Below, piece by piece: positions 33,959 to 42,522 of a stretch of 64,000 bases of DNA (its first letter is position 1; each line of letters begins with the position of its first letter). The position numbers were made by a program, and so were the translations under genes. The notes under the pieces are model-generated. The model saw only the letters and a program-made list of their open reading frames with translations. It did no database searches and was not told the origin of the DNA. The DNA is taken from NCBI GenBank assembly GCA_964236535.1, contig CAXSEF010000001.1:62001-126000 (forward strand). The letters are read 5' to 3'. The stretch is from CAXSEF01 sp964236535. GTDB lineage: Bacteria > Pseudomonadota > Alphaproteobacteria > Acetobacterales > Acetobacteraceae.

Positions 33959-35517
33959 ACCCAGCCAGCACAGCCGCGGTCCCTGCCACGCTGTCGCCGC
34001 TTGCCGGCGGCCACGCCGCCGCCTCGGTGAATCCGGGCCTGATCGCCGGCCAGCCGCTTGCCGGCGCCGGACCCTCGGTCGGCGGCCTCTCGCACTGGGC
34101 GCTCGCGCTGCCTGAGATCGTGCTCGCCGTCCTCGGCCTGCTGATCCTGATCTACGGCGTCACCCGCCCGAAGGAGTCGGCCACCGCCTGCACCGTGCTC
34201 GTGCTCGCCGCCCTGCTGGTCACCGCGGGCCTGGTGATCGAGTCGCCTGACGGCATCGCCTATGGCGGCCTGGTCGTCTCCGACGCCTTCAGCCGCTTCG
34301 CCCAGGTGCTGATCCTCGCCGGCGCCGCGCTCACCACCACTCTTGCGCTCGACTACAACGAGCGGCAGGACATCGCCCGCTTCGAGTTCCCGCTGCTGGT
34401 GCTGTTCTCCACCATCGGCATGCTGATCATGGCGCAGGCGGCCAGCCTGATGACCCTGTACATGGGGCTCGAACTGCAGTCGCTCGCGATCTACGTGCTC
34501 TGTTCGTTCGCCCGCGACGACGTGCGTTCCTCGGAAGCCGGCCTCAAGTATTTCGTGCTCAGCGCGCTCGCCTCCGGCCTGCTGCTGTATGGCATCTCGC
34601 TATGCTACGGGTTCTCCGGCACCATGCAGTTCGGCCTGATCGCCCAGGCGCTGGCCGAGCCCACCGGCGGCGCTACCAATGTCGGCCTGGTCATCGGCAT
34701 CGTGTTCATCGTCGCAGGGCTCGCCTTCAAGCTCTCGGCGGTGCCGTTCCACATGTGGACGCCCGACGTCTACGAGGGCGCGCCCACCCCTGTCACCGCA
34801 TTCATGAGCACTGCTCCCAAGGTCGCCCCATTCGCGGTGCTGCTGCGCGCGATGATCGTCCCGTTCGGCCACGTCCTGCACGACTGGCAGCAGCTCATCA
34901 TCCTGGTCTCGATCTGCTCGATGCTGCTGGGCAGCCTTGCCGCGATCGGCCAGACCAGCATCAAGCGGCTGATGGCGTACTCCTCGATCGGCCACATGGG
35001 CTACGCGCTGATCGGGCTGGCCGCCGGCACCGAGGCCGGCATCCGCGGCACGCTGATCTACCTCGTCACCTACGTGTTCATGAACGCAGGCACCTTCGCC
35101 TGCATCATCGCCATGCGCCGACGCGGCCGCGCGCTGGAACGCATCGCCGACCTCGGCGGGCTCGCCAAGACCGACCCGATGCTGGCGCTGACGATGGCCG
35201 TGCTGATGTTCAGCATGGCCGGCGTGCCGCCGATGTCCGGCTTCTTCGGCAAGCTGTTCGTGTTCCGCGCCGCGGTGCAGTCCGGTCTGTGGACGCTCGC
35301 CGTCATCGGCGTGCTCACCAGCGTCATCGGGCTGTACTACTACCTGCGTGTCGTGAAGGTGATGTACTTCGACGAGGCCGAGGATGCCTTCGACACCCGC
35401 GCCGCCTCGCTCTCCTTCGTTGCCACCGCCGGCGGGCTGTTCACCTTCCTGTTCTTCCTGGTGCCTGCCCCGGTGGTCCAGGCCGCAGAAACCGCGGCGC
35501 AGGCGCTGTTCAATTGA
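33955..35517 (+). CDS. nuoN: NADH-quinone oxidoreductase subunit N
   Basis: 520 residues from the ATG overlapping the nuoM stop. About 45 low-complexity residues precede the first helix (WALALPEIVLAVLGLLILIYG). FHMWTPDVYEGAPTPVTAFM and KRLMAYSSIGHMGYALIG identify the subunit. It is the last gene of the nuo run. In many alphaproteobacteria a biotin-ligase gene (birA) follows; here the next 260 bases are repeat and the next gene is coaX. Confidence 0.96.
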   Translation: MNPASTAAVPATLSPLAGGHAAASVNPGLIAGQPLAGAGPSVGGLSHWALALPEIVLAVLGLLILIYGVTRPKESATACTVLVLAALLVTAGLVIESPDGIAYGGLVVSDAFSRFAQVLILAGAALTTTLALDYNERQDIARFEFPLLVLFSTIGMLIMAQAASLMTLYMGLELQSLAIYVLCSFARDDVRSSEAGLKYFVLSALASGLLLYGISLCYGFSGTMQFGLIAQALAEPTGGATNVGLVIGIVFIVAGLAFKLSAVPFHMWTPDVYEGAPTPVTAFMSTAPKVAPFAVLLRAMIVPFGHVLHDWQQLIILVSICSMLLGSLAAIGQTSIKRLMAYSSIGHMGYALIGLAAGTEAGIRGTLIYLVTYVFMNAGTFACIIAMRRRGRALERIADLGGLAKTDPMLALTMAVLMFSMAGVPPMSGFFGKLFVFRAAVQSGLWTLAVIGVLTSVIGLYYYLRVVKVMYFDEAEDAFDTRAASLSFVATAGGLFTFLFFLVPAPVVQAAETAAQALFN

Positions 35518-35523
35518 GCGCGG

Positions 35524-35768
35524 GGGGCGAGGCAGGCAGGCAAGAAAGGCCAGAGGCTCTGCCTCTGGACTCCGCTCAAGGCGAGGCCTTGAGAATCCAT
35601 CTGGAAGGCGCCTCGGGGCACCTGCGACCAGACCATGCGGGACTTGGGAGCGCTTTGCGATCCTTCGGCCGCGTTGCGGGATCGCACCGACATGCGCCGG
35701 TCCCGGGGCGGCTCGCCCCTGGGGGGTCCCCGCTTCCAGGCCATGGGCAGCGCCCAGCCTGGCTTGCC
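35524..35768 (+). repeat. dispersed hairpin repeat between nuoN and coaX, expanded copy
   Basis: Begins GGCAGGCAGGCAAG, then GGCCAGAGGCTCTGCCTCTGG and CTCAAGGCGAGGCCTTGAG, an enlarged diverged centre, then GGGGCGGCTCGCCCC and an edge ending GCCTGGCTTGCCTG. It occupies almost the whole gap and may terminate the nuo transcript. Confidence 0.8.
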
Positions 35769-35777
35769 TGATCCGGT

Positions 35778-36587
35778 ATGCTTCTCGTCATCGACGCCGG
35801 CAACACCAACGTCGTGTTCGCGGTGCACGACGACACCCGCTGGGTCGGCAATTTCCGCATCGCGACCGAGTCGCAGCGCACCTCGGACGAGTATGCCGTA
35901 TGGCTGATGGCGCTGCTCGCGCTGCGTGGCATCGACCCCGCACGGATCAGCGCGGCGGTGATCGGCACCGTGGTCCCGGCGGCGCTCTACCATCTGCGCC
36001 GGCTGTGCCGCGACTGGTTCGAGGTGGAGCCGCTGGTTGCCCGCTCGACGCTGCACTGGGGCTTCAAGATATGCGTCGACACCCCGGCCGAGGTCGGCGC
36101 CGACCGGCTGGTCAACGCGCTGGCCGCGCACGAGCGCTACGTGGGCCCGCTGGTGGTGATCGATTTCGGCACCGCGACAACATTCGACGTGGTAGACCAG
36201 GACGGATCATATATCGGCGGCGTGATCGCGCCTGGCATCAACCTGTCGATCGAGGCGCTGCACCAGGCCGCGGCACGCCTGCCGCGCATCGGCATCGGCC
36301 GGCCGCAGGCGGTGATCGGCCGCTCGACGGTGCCGGCCATGCAGTCCGGCATCTACTGGGGCTATGTCGGCCTGATCGAGGGGCTGGTTGCGCGCATCCA
36401 GGGCGAGTTCGACCGCCCGCTGAAGGTCGTGGCCACGGGGGGACTGGCGCCGCTGTTCTCCGAGGGGACGACGGTGATGGAGCGCATCGACCCCGACCTG
36501 ACCCTTGACGGGTTGCGCATGTTGGCACAACGCAACCCAACACCCATATTGTCTCGTGACCGAACAAGACTGATTGAAGGCGATTAA
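35778..36587 (+). CDS. coaX: type III pantothenate kinase
   Basis: 269 residues with the ASKHA-fold motifs of CoaX: DAGNTNVVFAVHDD at the start (phosphate loop), VVIDFGTATTFDVV in the middle, YIGGVIAPGINLS, and VVATGGLAPLF near the end. It phosphorylates pantothenate in the first step of coenzyme A synthesis. Its last base is the first base of the rnj start codon, so the two are translationally coupled. Confidence 0.95.
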   Translation: MLLVIDAGNTNVVFAVHDDTRWVGNFRIATESQRTSDEYAVWLMALLALRGIDPARISAAVIGTVVPAALYHLRRLCRDWFEVEPLVARSTLHWGFKICVDTPAEVGADRLVNALAAHERYVGPLVVIDFGTATTFDVVDQDGSYIGGVIAPGINLSIEALHQAAARLPRIGIGRPQAVIGRSTVPAMQSGIYWGYVGLIEGLVARIQGEFDRPLKVVATGGLAPLFSEGTTVMERIDPDLTLDGLRMLAQRNPTPILSRDRTRLIEGD

Positions 36588-38239
36588 TGAACGCGATGAG
36601 CGCAGACTTGGCCTTCCTGCCCCTGGGCGGGACGGGCGAGATCGGCATGAACCTGAACCTGTACCGGTGCAACGGCCACTGGCTTGCGGTCGATTGCGGC
36701 ATCGGCTTCGGCGGGTCGGAGATGCCGGAGGTCGAGGTGATGATGCCCGACCCGGCCTTCATTGCCGAGCGGCGCGACAAGCTGGTCGGCCTTGTCATCA
36801 CCCATGCCCATGAGGACCACATCGGCGGCGTGGCCCATTTGTGGCGCCAGCTGCGCTGCCCGGTCTACGCGACCCCGTTCGCGGCCTCGGTGCTGCGCCG
36901 CAAGCTTGGCGAGGCGCAGCTCGTCAGCGAGGTGAAGATCCATGTGATCCAGCCCGGCGCCAGCTTCGACCTGGCGCCGTTCTCGCTGCAGTTCATCCGC
37001 GTCGCCCACTCGATCCCCGAGGCGCAGGCGCTGGTCATCCGCACCCCGCACGGCGTGGTGCTGCACACCGGCGACTGGAAGCTCGACGCCACCCCGATGG
37101 TCGGGCCGCCCACCGACGAGGCGGCGCTGCAGGCGCTCGGCGACCAGGGCGTGCTGGCGATGGTGTGCGACAGCACCAACGCCCTGGTGGAGGGGCATTC
37201 CGGCTCCGAGTCCAACGTGCGCAGCTCGATGGCCGAGCTGATCGCGAGCCTGCACGGCCGCGGCCGCATCGCCGTGACCTGCTTCGCCAGCAACGTCGCC
37301 CGCGTCGAGAGCATCGCGCTGGCGGCGCGCGCTGCCGGGCGCTCGGTCGCCATGGTCGGCCGCTCCCTGCGCAACCTCGACCAGAGTGCGCGCGAGACCG
37401 GCTACCTGCGCGGCATCACCGAGTTCGTGCCCGAGGACCAGGCCGGCTCGGTGCCCGACGAGAGCCTGCTGATGATGGTCACCGGCAGCCAGGGCGAGCC
37501 CCGCTCGGCGCTGGCCCGCATTGCGATGGACACCCACCCCAACATCGCGATGGGACCGGGCGACACCGTGGTGTTCAGCAGCCGCACCATCCCCGGCAAC
37601 GAGCGCGCCATCGGCGTGGTGCAGGACAACCTGGTGCGGCGCGGCGTGCGGATCATCACCGCCGACGACCATCTGGTGCACGTCTCCGGACATCCCGCCC
37701 GCGACGAGCTGCGTCGCATGTACGAGCTGGTCCGCCCGCGGTTCTCGGTGCCCGTGCATGGCGAGTGGCGGCACATGTCCTCGCACGCCGCGCTGGCGCA
37801 GGAGGCGGGCGCGATCCCGTTCCTGATCGAGGACGGCGACATCCTCAGCCTGTCCGGCAACCGCCCCGAGGTCGTGGACTCCGCCCCTGTCGGCCGCCTG
37901 GCGCTCGACGGCAACCGCCTGGTGCCGATCAACGGCGGGGTGCTGCAGGCGCGCCGGCGCATGCTGTTCAACGGCATGGTGATCGCCTCCATCGCGGTTG
38001 ACAGCGAGGGCCACGTGCGCGGCATCCCCAAGGTCACCGCCCCTGGGCTGTTCGAACCCGACGAGCCCGAGGCGCTGCGCGTGGCAAAGGAGTTCGTCGC
38101 CGCGCTGGAGAGCCTGCCGCAGGCGCTGCGCCGCGACGATGCGCCGCTGCTCGACGCCGCCAAGTCCGCGCTGCGCCGCGCACTCGGCCGCCGGCTGCAG
38201 AAGCGCCCGCTCGTGGACATCCATCTGCTGCGGGTCTGA
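36587..38239 (+). CDS. rnj: ribonuclease J (metallo-beta-lactamase family)
   Basis: 550 residues. Beta-lactamase core with the zinc motif HAHEDH at 73-78, the beta-CASP segment (VCDSTNALVEGHSGSE, ITGSQGEPRSAL-type loop), and a C-terminal domain. It has endonuclease and 5' exonuclease activity on mRNA and rRNA precursors in alphaproteobacteria. coaX upstream and the DUF1467 gene one base downstream give a compact three-gene operon. Confidence 0.95.
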   Translation: MNAMSADLAFLPLGGTGEIGMNLNLYRCNGHWLAVDCGIGFGGSEMPEVEVMMPDPAFIAERRDKLVGLVITHAHEDHIGGVAHLWRQLRCPVYATPFAASVLRRKLGEAQLVSEVKIHVIQPGASFDLAPFSLQFIRVAHSIPEAQALVIRTPHGVVLHTGDWKLDATPMVGPPTDEAALQALGDQGVLAMVCDSTNALVEGHSGSESNVRSSMAELIASLHGRGRIAVTCFASNVARVESIALAARAAGRSVAMVGRSLRNLDQSARETGYLRGITEFVPEDQAGSVPDESLLMMVTGSQGEPRSALARIAMDTHPNIAMGPGDTVVFSSRTIPGNERAIGVVQDNLVRRGVRIITADDHLVHVSGHPARDELRRMYELVRPRFSVPVHGEWRHMSSHAALAQEAGAIPFLIEDGDILSLSGNRPEVVDSAPVGRLALDGNRLVPINGGVLQARRRMLFNGMVIASIAVDSEGHVRGIPKVTAPGLFEPDEPEALRVAKEFVAALESLPQALRRDDAPLLDAAKSALRRALGRRLQKRPLVDIHLLRV

Positions 38240-38500
38240 ATGGGCTGGTTCACCGGGTTCGTGCTGTTCGCGCTGATCTGGTGGACCGTGCTGTTCGCCG
38301 TGCTGCCGCTGGGTGCCCAGCCGCTCGCCGACGCAGACCCCGCGAGCGGCTGGCGCGGCGCTCCCCGGCGCCCGCGGCTGCTGCGTACGGTGCTGCTGAC
38401 GACGGCGGTATCTGCGGTGGTCTGGCTGGCGTGTTTTGTGGTGATCAGCAGCGACTGGCTAAGTTTTCGCCACGGCTGGCTGGCTCTGCCTGACGACTAG
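38240..38500 (+). CDS. DUF1467 family small membrane protein
   Basis: 86 residues with two hydrophobic helices (about 2-26 and 50-70) separated by a polar basic loop. The opening GWFTGFVLFALIWWTVLFAVLPLG is the family hallmark. Function is unknown, but the gene is habitually found between RNase J and proS in alphaproteobacteria. It starts right after the rnj stop. Its own stop codon lies in the first hairpin of the structured region that follows. Confidence 0.9.
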   Translation: MGWFTGFVLFALIWWTVLFAVLPLGAQPLADADPASGWRGAPRRPRLLRTVLLTTAVSAVVWLACFVVISSDWLSFRHGWLALPDD

Positions 38501-38568
38501 GCTGGTCCAGGCCAGCCTGCACAGAGGCGCAGCATATCTCACGCGGATGCTGCAAAATCTCTGTGCAG
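38499..38568 (+). other. tandem stem-loops after the DUF1467 gene (possible terminator or structured RNA)
   Basis: Stem 0 (38499-38518) is AGGCTGG/CCAGCCT and includes the stop codon. Stem 1 (38517-38568) is a perfect ten-pair outer helix, CTGCACAGAG/CTCTGTGCAG, enclosing a perfect seven-pair inner helix, GCAGCAT/ATGCTGC. The two stems share two bases and so are alternatives or coaxial. This geometry would suit attenuation or a stable 3' end. Confidence 0.55.
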
Positions 38569-38588
38569 TTGGTCGATTTTCATAGACT

Positions 38589-38653
38589 GCCAGTCGGCTT
38601 GAAGCTGATTATTACGACGGACAAACACTCTGTTGTCCGGTCGTGTGACTGGC
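38589..38653 (+). ncRNA. two-tier stem-loop, candidate structured RNA element
   Basis: The outer helix GCCAGTC/GACTGGC (38589-38595 with 38647-38653) encloses an inner helix ACGACGGACAA/TTGTCCG-G-TCGT (38614-38644) with one bulged G and the loop ACACTCTG. The left internal loop of 18 bases has no matching right side, as in a receptor-type junction. The base composition is clearly less GC-rich than the flanking genes. No known RNA family was recognised. Confidence 0.4.
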
Positions 38654-38669
38654 GTTTCCTCCCCAAACT

Positions 38670-38696
38670 TGGCCCGCGTGCAATGCATGCGGGCCA
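38670..38696. promoter_or_regulatory. 27-bp near-perfect palindrome, operator-like or terminator
   Basis: The arms TGGCCCGC and GCGGGCCA flank G-TGCA-A-TGCA-T, so 26 of 27 positions are symmetric apart from one G-T pair. It could be a protein-binding site or a strong hairpin upstream of proS. Confidence 0.4.
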
Positions 38697-38814
38697 CCTT
38701 CTTGATATCACCGTGTCGGTATCTGTCACCTGTAAAGTTGTAATAGGTTTACTTCTTTCCCGGCGTGATTGTGCGCCGCACAAAGGTTGCAGGCGAGCCG
38801 CTGGCTTCGGTGCG

Positions 38815-38842
38815 CTTGCCCCGACACGACTGTCGCGGCAAG
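38815..38842 (+). promoter_or_regulatory. stem-loop in the proS leader
   Basis: The arms CTTGCCCCGACA and TGTCGCGGCAAG form twelve positions with one C-C mismatch around the loop CGAC. It is 80 bases before the proS ATG. It could control or terminate transcription into proS. Confidence 0.4.
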
Positions 38843-38922
38843 GGATCCGCAGTATAGCGCGCGCCCTGGCTCCCGCACCCGCCGCGCTGTAACCTCCGGC
38901 ATTCCAGAGAACCGGATGTCCG

Positions 38923-40296
38923 ATGCGCCTGTCCCGCTCCCTCGTGCCCACGCTTAAGGAAAACCCTGCCGAGGCGCAGATCGTCTCGCACCGGCTGATG
39001 CTGCGCGCCGGCCTGGTTCGCCAGAGTGCCGCCGGCATCTACGCCTGGCTGCCGGCGGGCCTGCGCGTGTTGCGCCGCATCGAGACGATCGTGCGGGAAG
39101 AACAGGATGCCGCCGGCGCGCAGGAACTGCTGATGCCGACAATCCAGCCCGCCGACCTGTGGCGCGAGAGCGGCCGCTACGACGACTACGGCCCCGAGAT
39201 GCTGCGCGTGCGGGACCGCCACGAGCGCGACCTGCTGTACGGGCCGACCAACGAGGAGGTGCTGACCGACATCCTGCGGCACTCGGTCAAGTCGTACCGC
39301 GAGCTGCCGCAGACCCTGTACCACATCCAGTGGAAGTTCCGTGACGAGGTCCGCCCGCGCTTCGGCGTCATGCGCGGCCGCGAGTTCCTGATGAAGGACG
39401 CCTACAGCGTCGACCTCGACCATGCCGGAGCCGTGGTCAGCTACCGCCGGATGATGCTGGCCTACCTGCGGACGTTCCAGCGCCTCGGCGTGCAGGCGAT
39501 CCCGATGCGCGCCGATACCGGCCCGATCGGCGGCGAGCTGAGCCACGAGTTCATCATCCTGGCGCCGACCGGCGAGAGCCAGGTGTTCTACGACCAGGCG
39601 TTCGAGCACGAGGATTTCTCGACGTTCGCCGGCTATCCCGCCGCCCACGAGCTTGCCGGGTTCTACGACCGCATCACCGGACGCTATGCTGCCACCGAGG
39701 ACATGCACGACCCCGCCGCCTGGGCCGCCGTGCCCCGCGAGCGCCAGCGCGAGGGCCGCGGCATCGAGGTCGGCCACATCTTCAACTTCGGCACCAAGTA
39801 CAGCCGCCCGATGGGCTTCACCGTCGCCGGCCCGGACGGCAAGCCGGTGCACCCGGAGATGGGCAGCTACGGCATCGGCGTCTCCCGCCTGGTCGGCGCC
39901 CTGATCGAGGCCAGCCATGACGAGGCCGGCATCGTCTGGCCCGAGAGCGTCGCCCCGTTCCGCGCCGCCATTCTCAACCTGCGCGTGGGCGACGCCGCCT
40001 GCGACGCCATCTGCGAACGCCTCTATGCCGCGCTCGACCACGACGCGCTCTACGACGAGCGCGACGAGCGGGCCGGCGCCAAGTTCGCCGACGCCGACCT
40101 GATGGGTCACCCCTGGCAGCTTGTCGTCGGCCCGCGCGGCGCCAAGTCCGGCATTGTCGAGCTAAAGCGCCGCGTCCGCGGCTCGCCGGAGGGCGAGCGC
40201 ACCGAGCTGTCCGTCGAGGACGCGCTCGCCCGCATCGCGGTTCCGCGCCCGGCAGCGGACGCGGCGGCCACCACCTCCGCCGCAGCCTCCGCCTGA
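38923..40296 (+). CDS. proS: prolyl-tRNA synthetase, alphaproteobacterial short form
   Basis: 457 residues. Class II synthetase motifs: motif 1 region near RRIETIVREE, motif 2 FRDEVRPRFGVMRGREFLMKD, motif 3 GSYGIGVSRLVGALIE. The roughly 180-residue editing insertion of the E. coli enzyme is absent, as in alphaproteobacteria, so proofreading of Ala-tRNA(Pro) would need a separate factor. The C-terminal anticodon-binding domain ends in an Ala-rich tail. The stop overlaps the lolC/E start by one base. Confidence 0.95.
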   Translation: MRLSRSLVPTLKENPAEAQIVSHRLMLRAGLVRQSAAGIYAWLPAGLRVLRRIETIVREEQDAAGAQELLMPTIQPADLWRESGRYDDYGPEMLRVRDRHERDLLYGPTNEEVLTDILRHSVKSYRELPQTLYHIQWKFRDEVRPRFGVMRGREFLMKDAYSVDLDHAGAVVSYRRMMLAYLRTFQRLGVQAIPMRADTGPIGGELSHEFIILAPTGESQVFYDQAFEHEDFSTFAGYPAAHELAGFYDRITGRYAATEDMHDPAAWAAVPRERQREGRGIEVGHIFNFGTKYSRPMGFTVAGPDGKPVHPEMGSYGIGVSRLVGALIEASHDEAGIVWPESVAPFRAAILNLRVGDAACDAICERLYAALDHDALYDERDERAGAKFADADLMGHPWQLVVGPRGAKSGIVELKRRVRGSPEGERTELSVEDALARIAVPRPAADAAATTSAAASA

Positions 40297-41654
40297 TGTT
40301 CAACGCCTTCGAGCGCGCCGTGGCCGGCCGCTACCTGCGCGCGCGGCGCGGCGAACGTTTCGTCTCGGTGATCGCGGTGTTCTCGCTCGTCGGCATTGCG
40401 CTCGGCGTCGCCACCCTGATCATCGTCATGTCGGTCATGAACGGCTTCAAGTCCGACCTGCTCGGCCGCATCCTCGGCCTCAACGGCGACCTGTCGATCT
40501 ACAGCTCCGGCGCCTCGCTCTCCAACTACGACGCCATCCTGCAGAAGGTCCGCGCCGTTCCTGGCGTCACCTCCGCCGTCCCCCTCGTCGAGGGCCAGGT
40601 CCTGCTCAGCACCGACCGCGGCAGCACCGGCGGCCTGGTCCGCGGCACCCGCGCCGAGGACCTGCGCAACCTGCACGAGATCAGCGACAACATCCGCGCC
40701 GGCACGCTCGACGGCTTCGGCGCACCGGGGCCCGGTGGCCCCGGTGCAGGAGCGAATGACGGCATCGCCATCGGGCTGACCATGGCCGACCGTTTCGGCC
40801 TCGCCATCGGCTCGAAGCTCACGCTCGTCTCGCCGGAAGGGGCCGCGACCGCGTTCGGCACCATCCCCCGTGTCCGCGCCTACCGTGTCGCCGCCATCTT
40901 CCAGGCCGGCCTGAACGACTACGACAGCACCTTCGTGTTCCTGCCGCTGGCGGCCGCCCAGACCTTCTTCCAGCGCCCCGGCCAGGCCACCCAGATCTCG
41001 GTCATGGTCGCCGACCCCGAGCGAGTCGGCCCCGTCACCCGCGCCATCCGCACCGCCCTCGACGTGCCCGCCGCCACGCCCGTCCCGCTCGCCCAGACGC
41101 TCGCCACGCCACCCGCCGCGCCACCGCCTGCGGCTGGCGCACAGCCTGCGCCGGTCCGCGTCGTCGACTGGACGCAGAGCAACAACAGCTTCTTCGCCGC
41201 CATCCAGGTCGAGCAGAACGTCATGTTCCTCATCCTGACGCTCATTATCCTGGTGGCCGCCTTCAACGTCGTCAGCTCGCTGATCATGATGGTCAAGGAC
41301 AAGACTCGCGACATCGCCGTGCTGCGCACCCTCGGCGCAGGCCGCGGCGCCATCCTGCGCATCTTCCTGATGTGCGGCGCCTCGGTGGGCGTTACCGGAA
41401 CCCTGCTCGGCACCCTGCTCGGCGTGCTGTTCTGCGCCAACATCGAGCGCATCCGCCTCGCCCTGCAGTCCGTCACCGGCACCGACCTGTTCAACCCCGA
41501 GGTGTACTATCTCGAACACCTGCCGGCGAAGCTCGACTGGGCCGAGGTCACCCAGGTCATCGTCATGGCGCTGGTGCTTTCCCTGCTCGCTACCCTCTAC
41601 CCGAGCTGGCGCGCCGCCCGCACCGACCCTGTCGAGGCGCTCCGCCATGAATGA
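40296..41654 (+). CDS. lolC: lipoprotein-releasing ABC transporter permease LolC/LolE type
   Basis: 452 residues. Four membrane helices: one at the N-terminus (FVSVIAVFSLVGIALGVATLIIVMSVMNGFK, here cited by its start) and three at the C-terminus, with a large periplasmic domain between. The family motif near VVSSLIMMVKDKTRDIAVLRTLGA is present. A Pro/Ala-rich insert precedes helix 2. A single LolC/E-type gene followed by lolD suggests a homodimeric (LolF-like) exporter that lifts outer-membrane lipoproteins from the inner membrane. It overlaps lolD by eight bases. Confidence 0.93.
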   Translation: MFNAFERAVAGRYLRARRGERFVSVIAVFSLVGIALGVATLIIVMSVMNGFKSDLLGRILGLNGDLSIYSSGASLSNYDAILQKVRAVPGVTSAVPLVEGQVLLSTDRGSTGGLVRGTRAEDLRNLHEISDNIRAGTLDGFGAPGPGGPGAGANDGIAIGLTMADRFGLAIGSKLTLVSPEGAATAFGTIPRVRAYRVAAIFQAGLNDYDSTFVFLPLAAAQTFFQRPGQATQISVMVADPERVGPVTRAIRTALDVPAATPVPLAQTLATPPAAPPPAAGAQPAPVRVVDWTQSNNSFFAAIQVEQNVMFLILTLIILVAAFNVVSSLIMMVKDKTRDIAVLRTLGAGRGAILRIFLMCGASVGVTGTLLGTLLGVLFCANIERIRLALQSVTGTDLFNPEVYYLEHLPAKLDWAEVTQVIVMALVLSLLATLYPSWRAARTDPVEALRHE

Positions 41655-42363
41655 CTTCGCACCCGGCCAGGCCCGCGCCGACACCGAAATCGCCCTCGCC
41701 CTGCGCGGGGTCACCCGGACCTACCGCAGCGAGGCCGGCCCGCTCGACGTCCTGCGCGGCGTCGACCTCGAACTGCGCGCCGGCGAGATCACCGCGCTCG
41801 TCGCCCCGTCAGGCACCGGCAAGTCCACCCTGCTGCACACCGCCGGCCTGCTCGAACGCCCGGACGCGGGGCACGTCCTCGTCGCCGGCCGCGACGCCGG
41901 CGCCCTCTCCGACCACGACCGCACCCAGATCCGCAGCCGCGCCATCGGCTTCGTCTACCAGTTCCACCACCTGCTCGCCGAGTTCACCGCGCTGGAGAAC
42001 ATCGTGCTGCCGCAGATGATCGCCGGCTGCCGCCGCCGCGAGGCCGAAGCCCGCGCCCACGGCCTGCTCGCCGCCTTCGGCCTTGCCGACCGCGCCCGCC
42101 ACCTGCCCGGCAAGCTGTCCGGCGGCGAGCAGCAGCGCGTCGCCATCGCCCGCGCGCTCGCCAACGCGCCGCGTGTGCTCCTCGCCGACGAACCCACCGG
42201 CAACCTCGACGTCGCCACCGCCGACCACGTGTTCGCCGAGCTCATGCACGCCGCCCGCGACCAGGGCACCGCCGCGCTGATCGCGACCCATAACACCGAG
42301 CTCGCCGCGCGCATGGACCGCGTGGTCACCCTGCAGGACGGTGTGCTCGTGGAGCTGCGATAG
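41647..42363 (+). CDS. lolD: lipoprotein-releasing ABC transporter ATPase
   Basis: 238 residues. Walker A APSGTGKST (53-61, with Ala in the first position as often seen in LolD), Q loop in FVYQFHHLLAEF, signature LSGGEQQRV, Walker B VLLADEPTGNLD and switch His in ATHNTELA. It powers the permease encoded upstream. proS-lolC-lolD form one operon; a repeat follows and the next gene is convergent. Confidence 0.96.
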   Translation: MNDFAPGQARADTEIALALRGVTRTYRSEAGPLDVLRGVDLELRAGEITALVAPSGTGKSTLLHTAGLLERPDAGHVLVAGRDAGALSDHDRTQIRSRAIGFVYQFHHLLAEFTALENIVLPQMIAGCRRREAEARAHGLLAAFGLADRARHLPGKLSGGEQQRVAIARALANAPRVLLADEPTGNLDVATADHVFAELMHAARDQGTAALIATHNTELAARMDRVVTLQDGVLVELR

Positions 42364-42497
42364 CAGGCAAGGCTGGGCTCTGCCCAGACCCGCCAAAGGC
42401 CAGGGGCTTTTGGAAACCTCTTCCTCAAGCACATGGATTCCAAAGGCTTGCCTTTGGCGGAGTGCAGAGGCAGAGCCTCTGGCCTTGCTTGCCTGAG
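42364..42497. repeat. dispersed hairpin repeat, best-conserved copy
   Basis: 134 bases: GGCAAGGCTGGG, GGGCTCTGCCC, CCGCCAAAGGCC, centre, CCAAAGGCTTGCCTTTGG, CCAGAG-like GCAGAGGCAGAGCCTCTGG and GGCCTTGCTTGCC. It lies between the convergent lolD and the aldolase gene and could terminate both transcripts. Confidence 0.88.
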
Positions 42498-42522
42498 CGG
42501 TCATGCTCAGGGCCTGTTGGTA

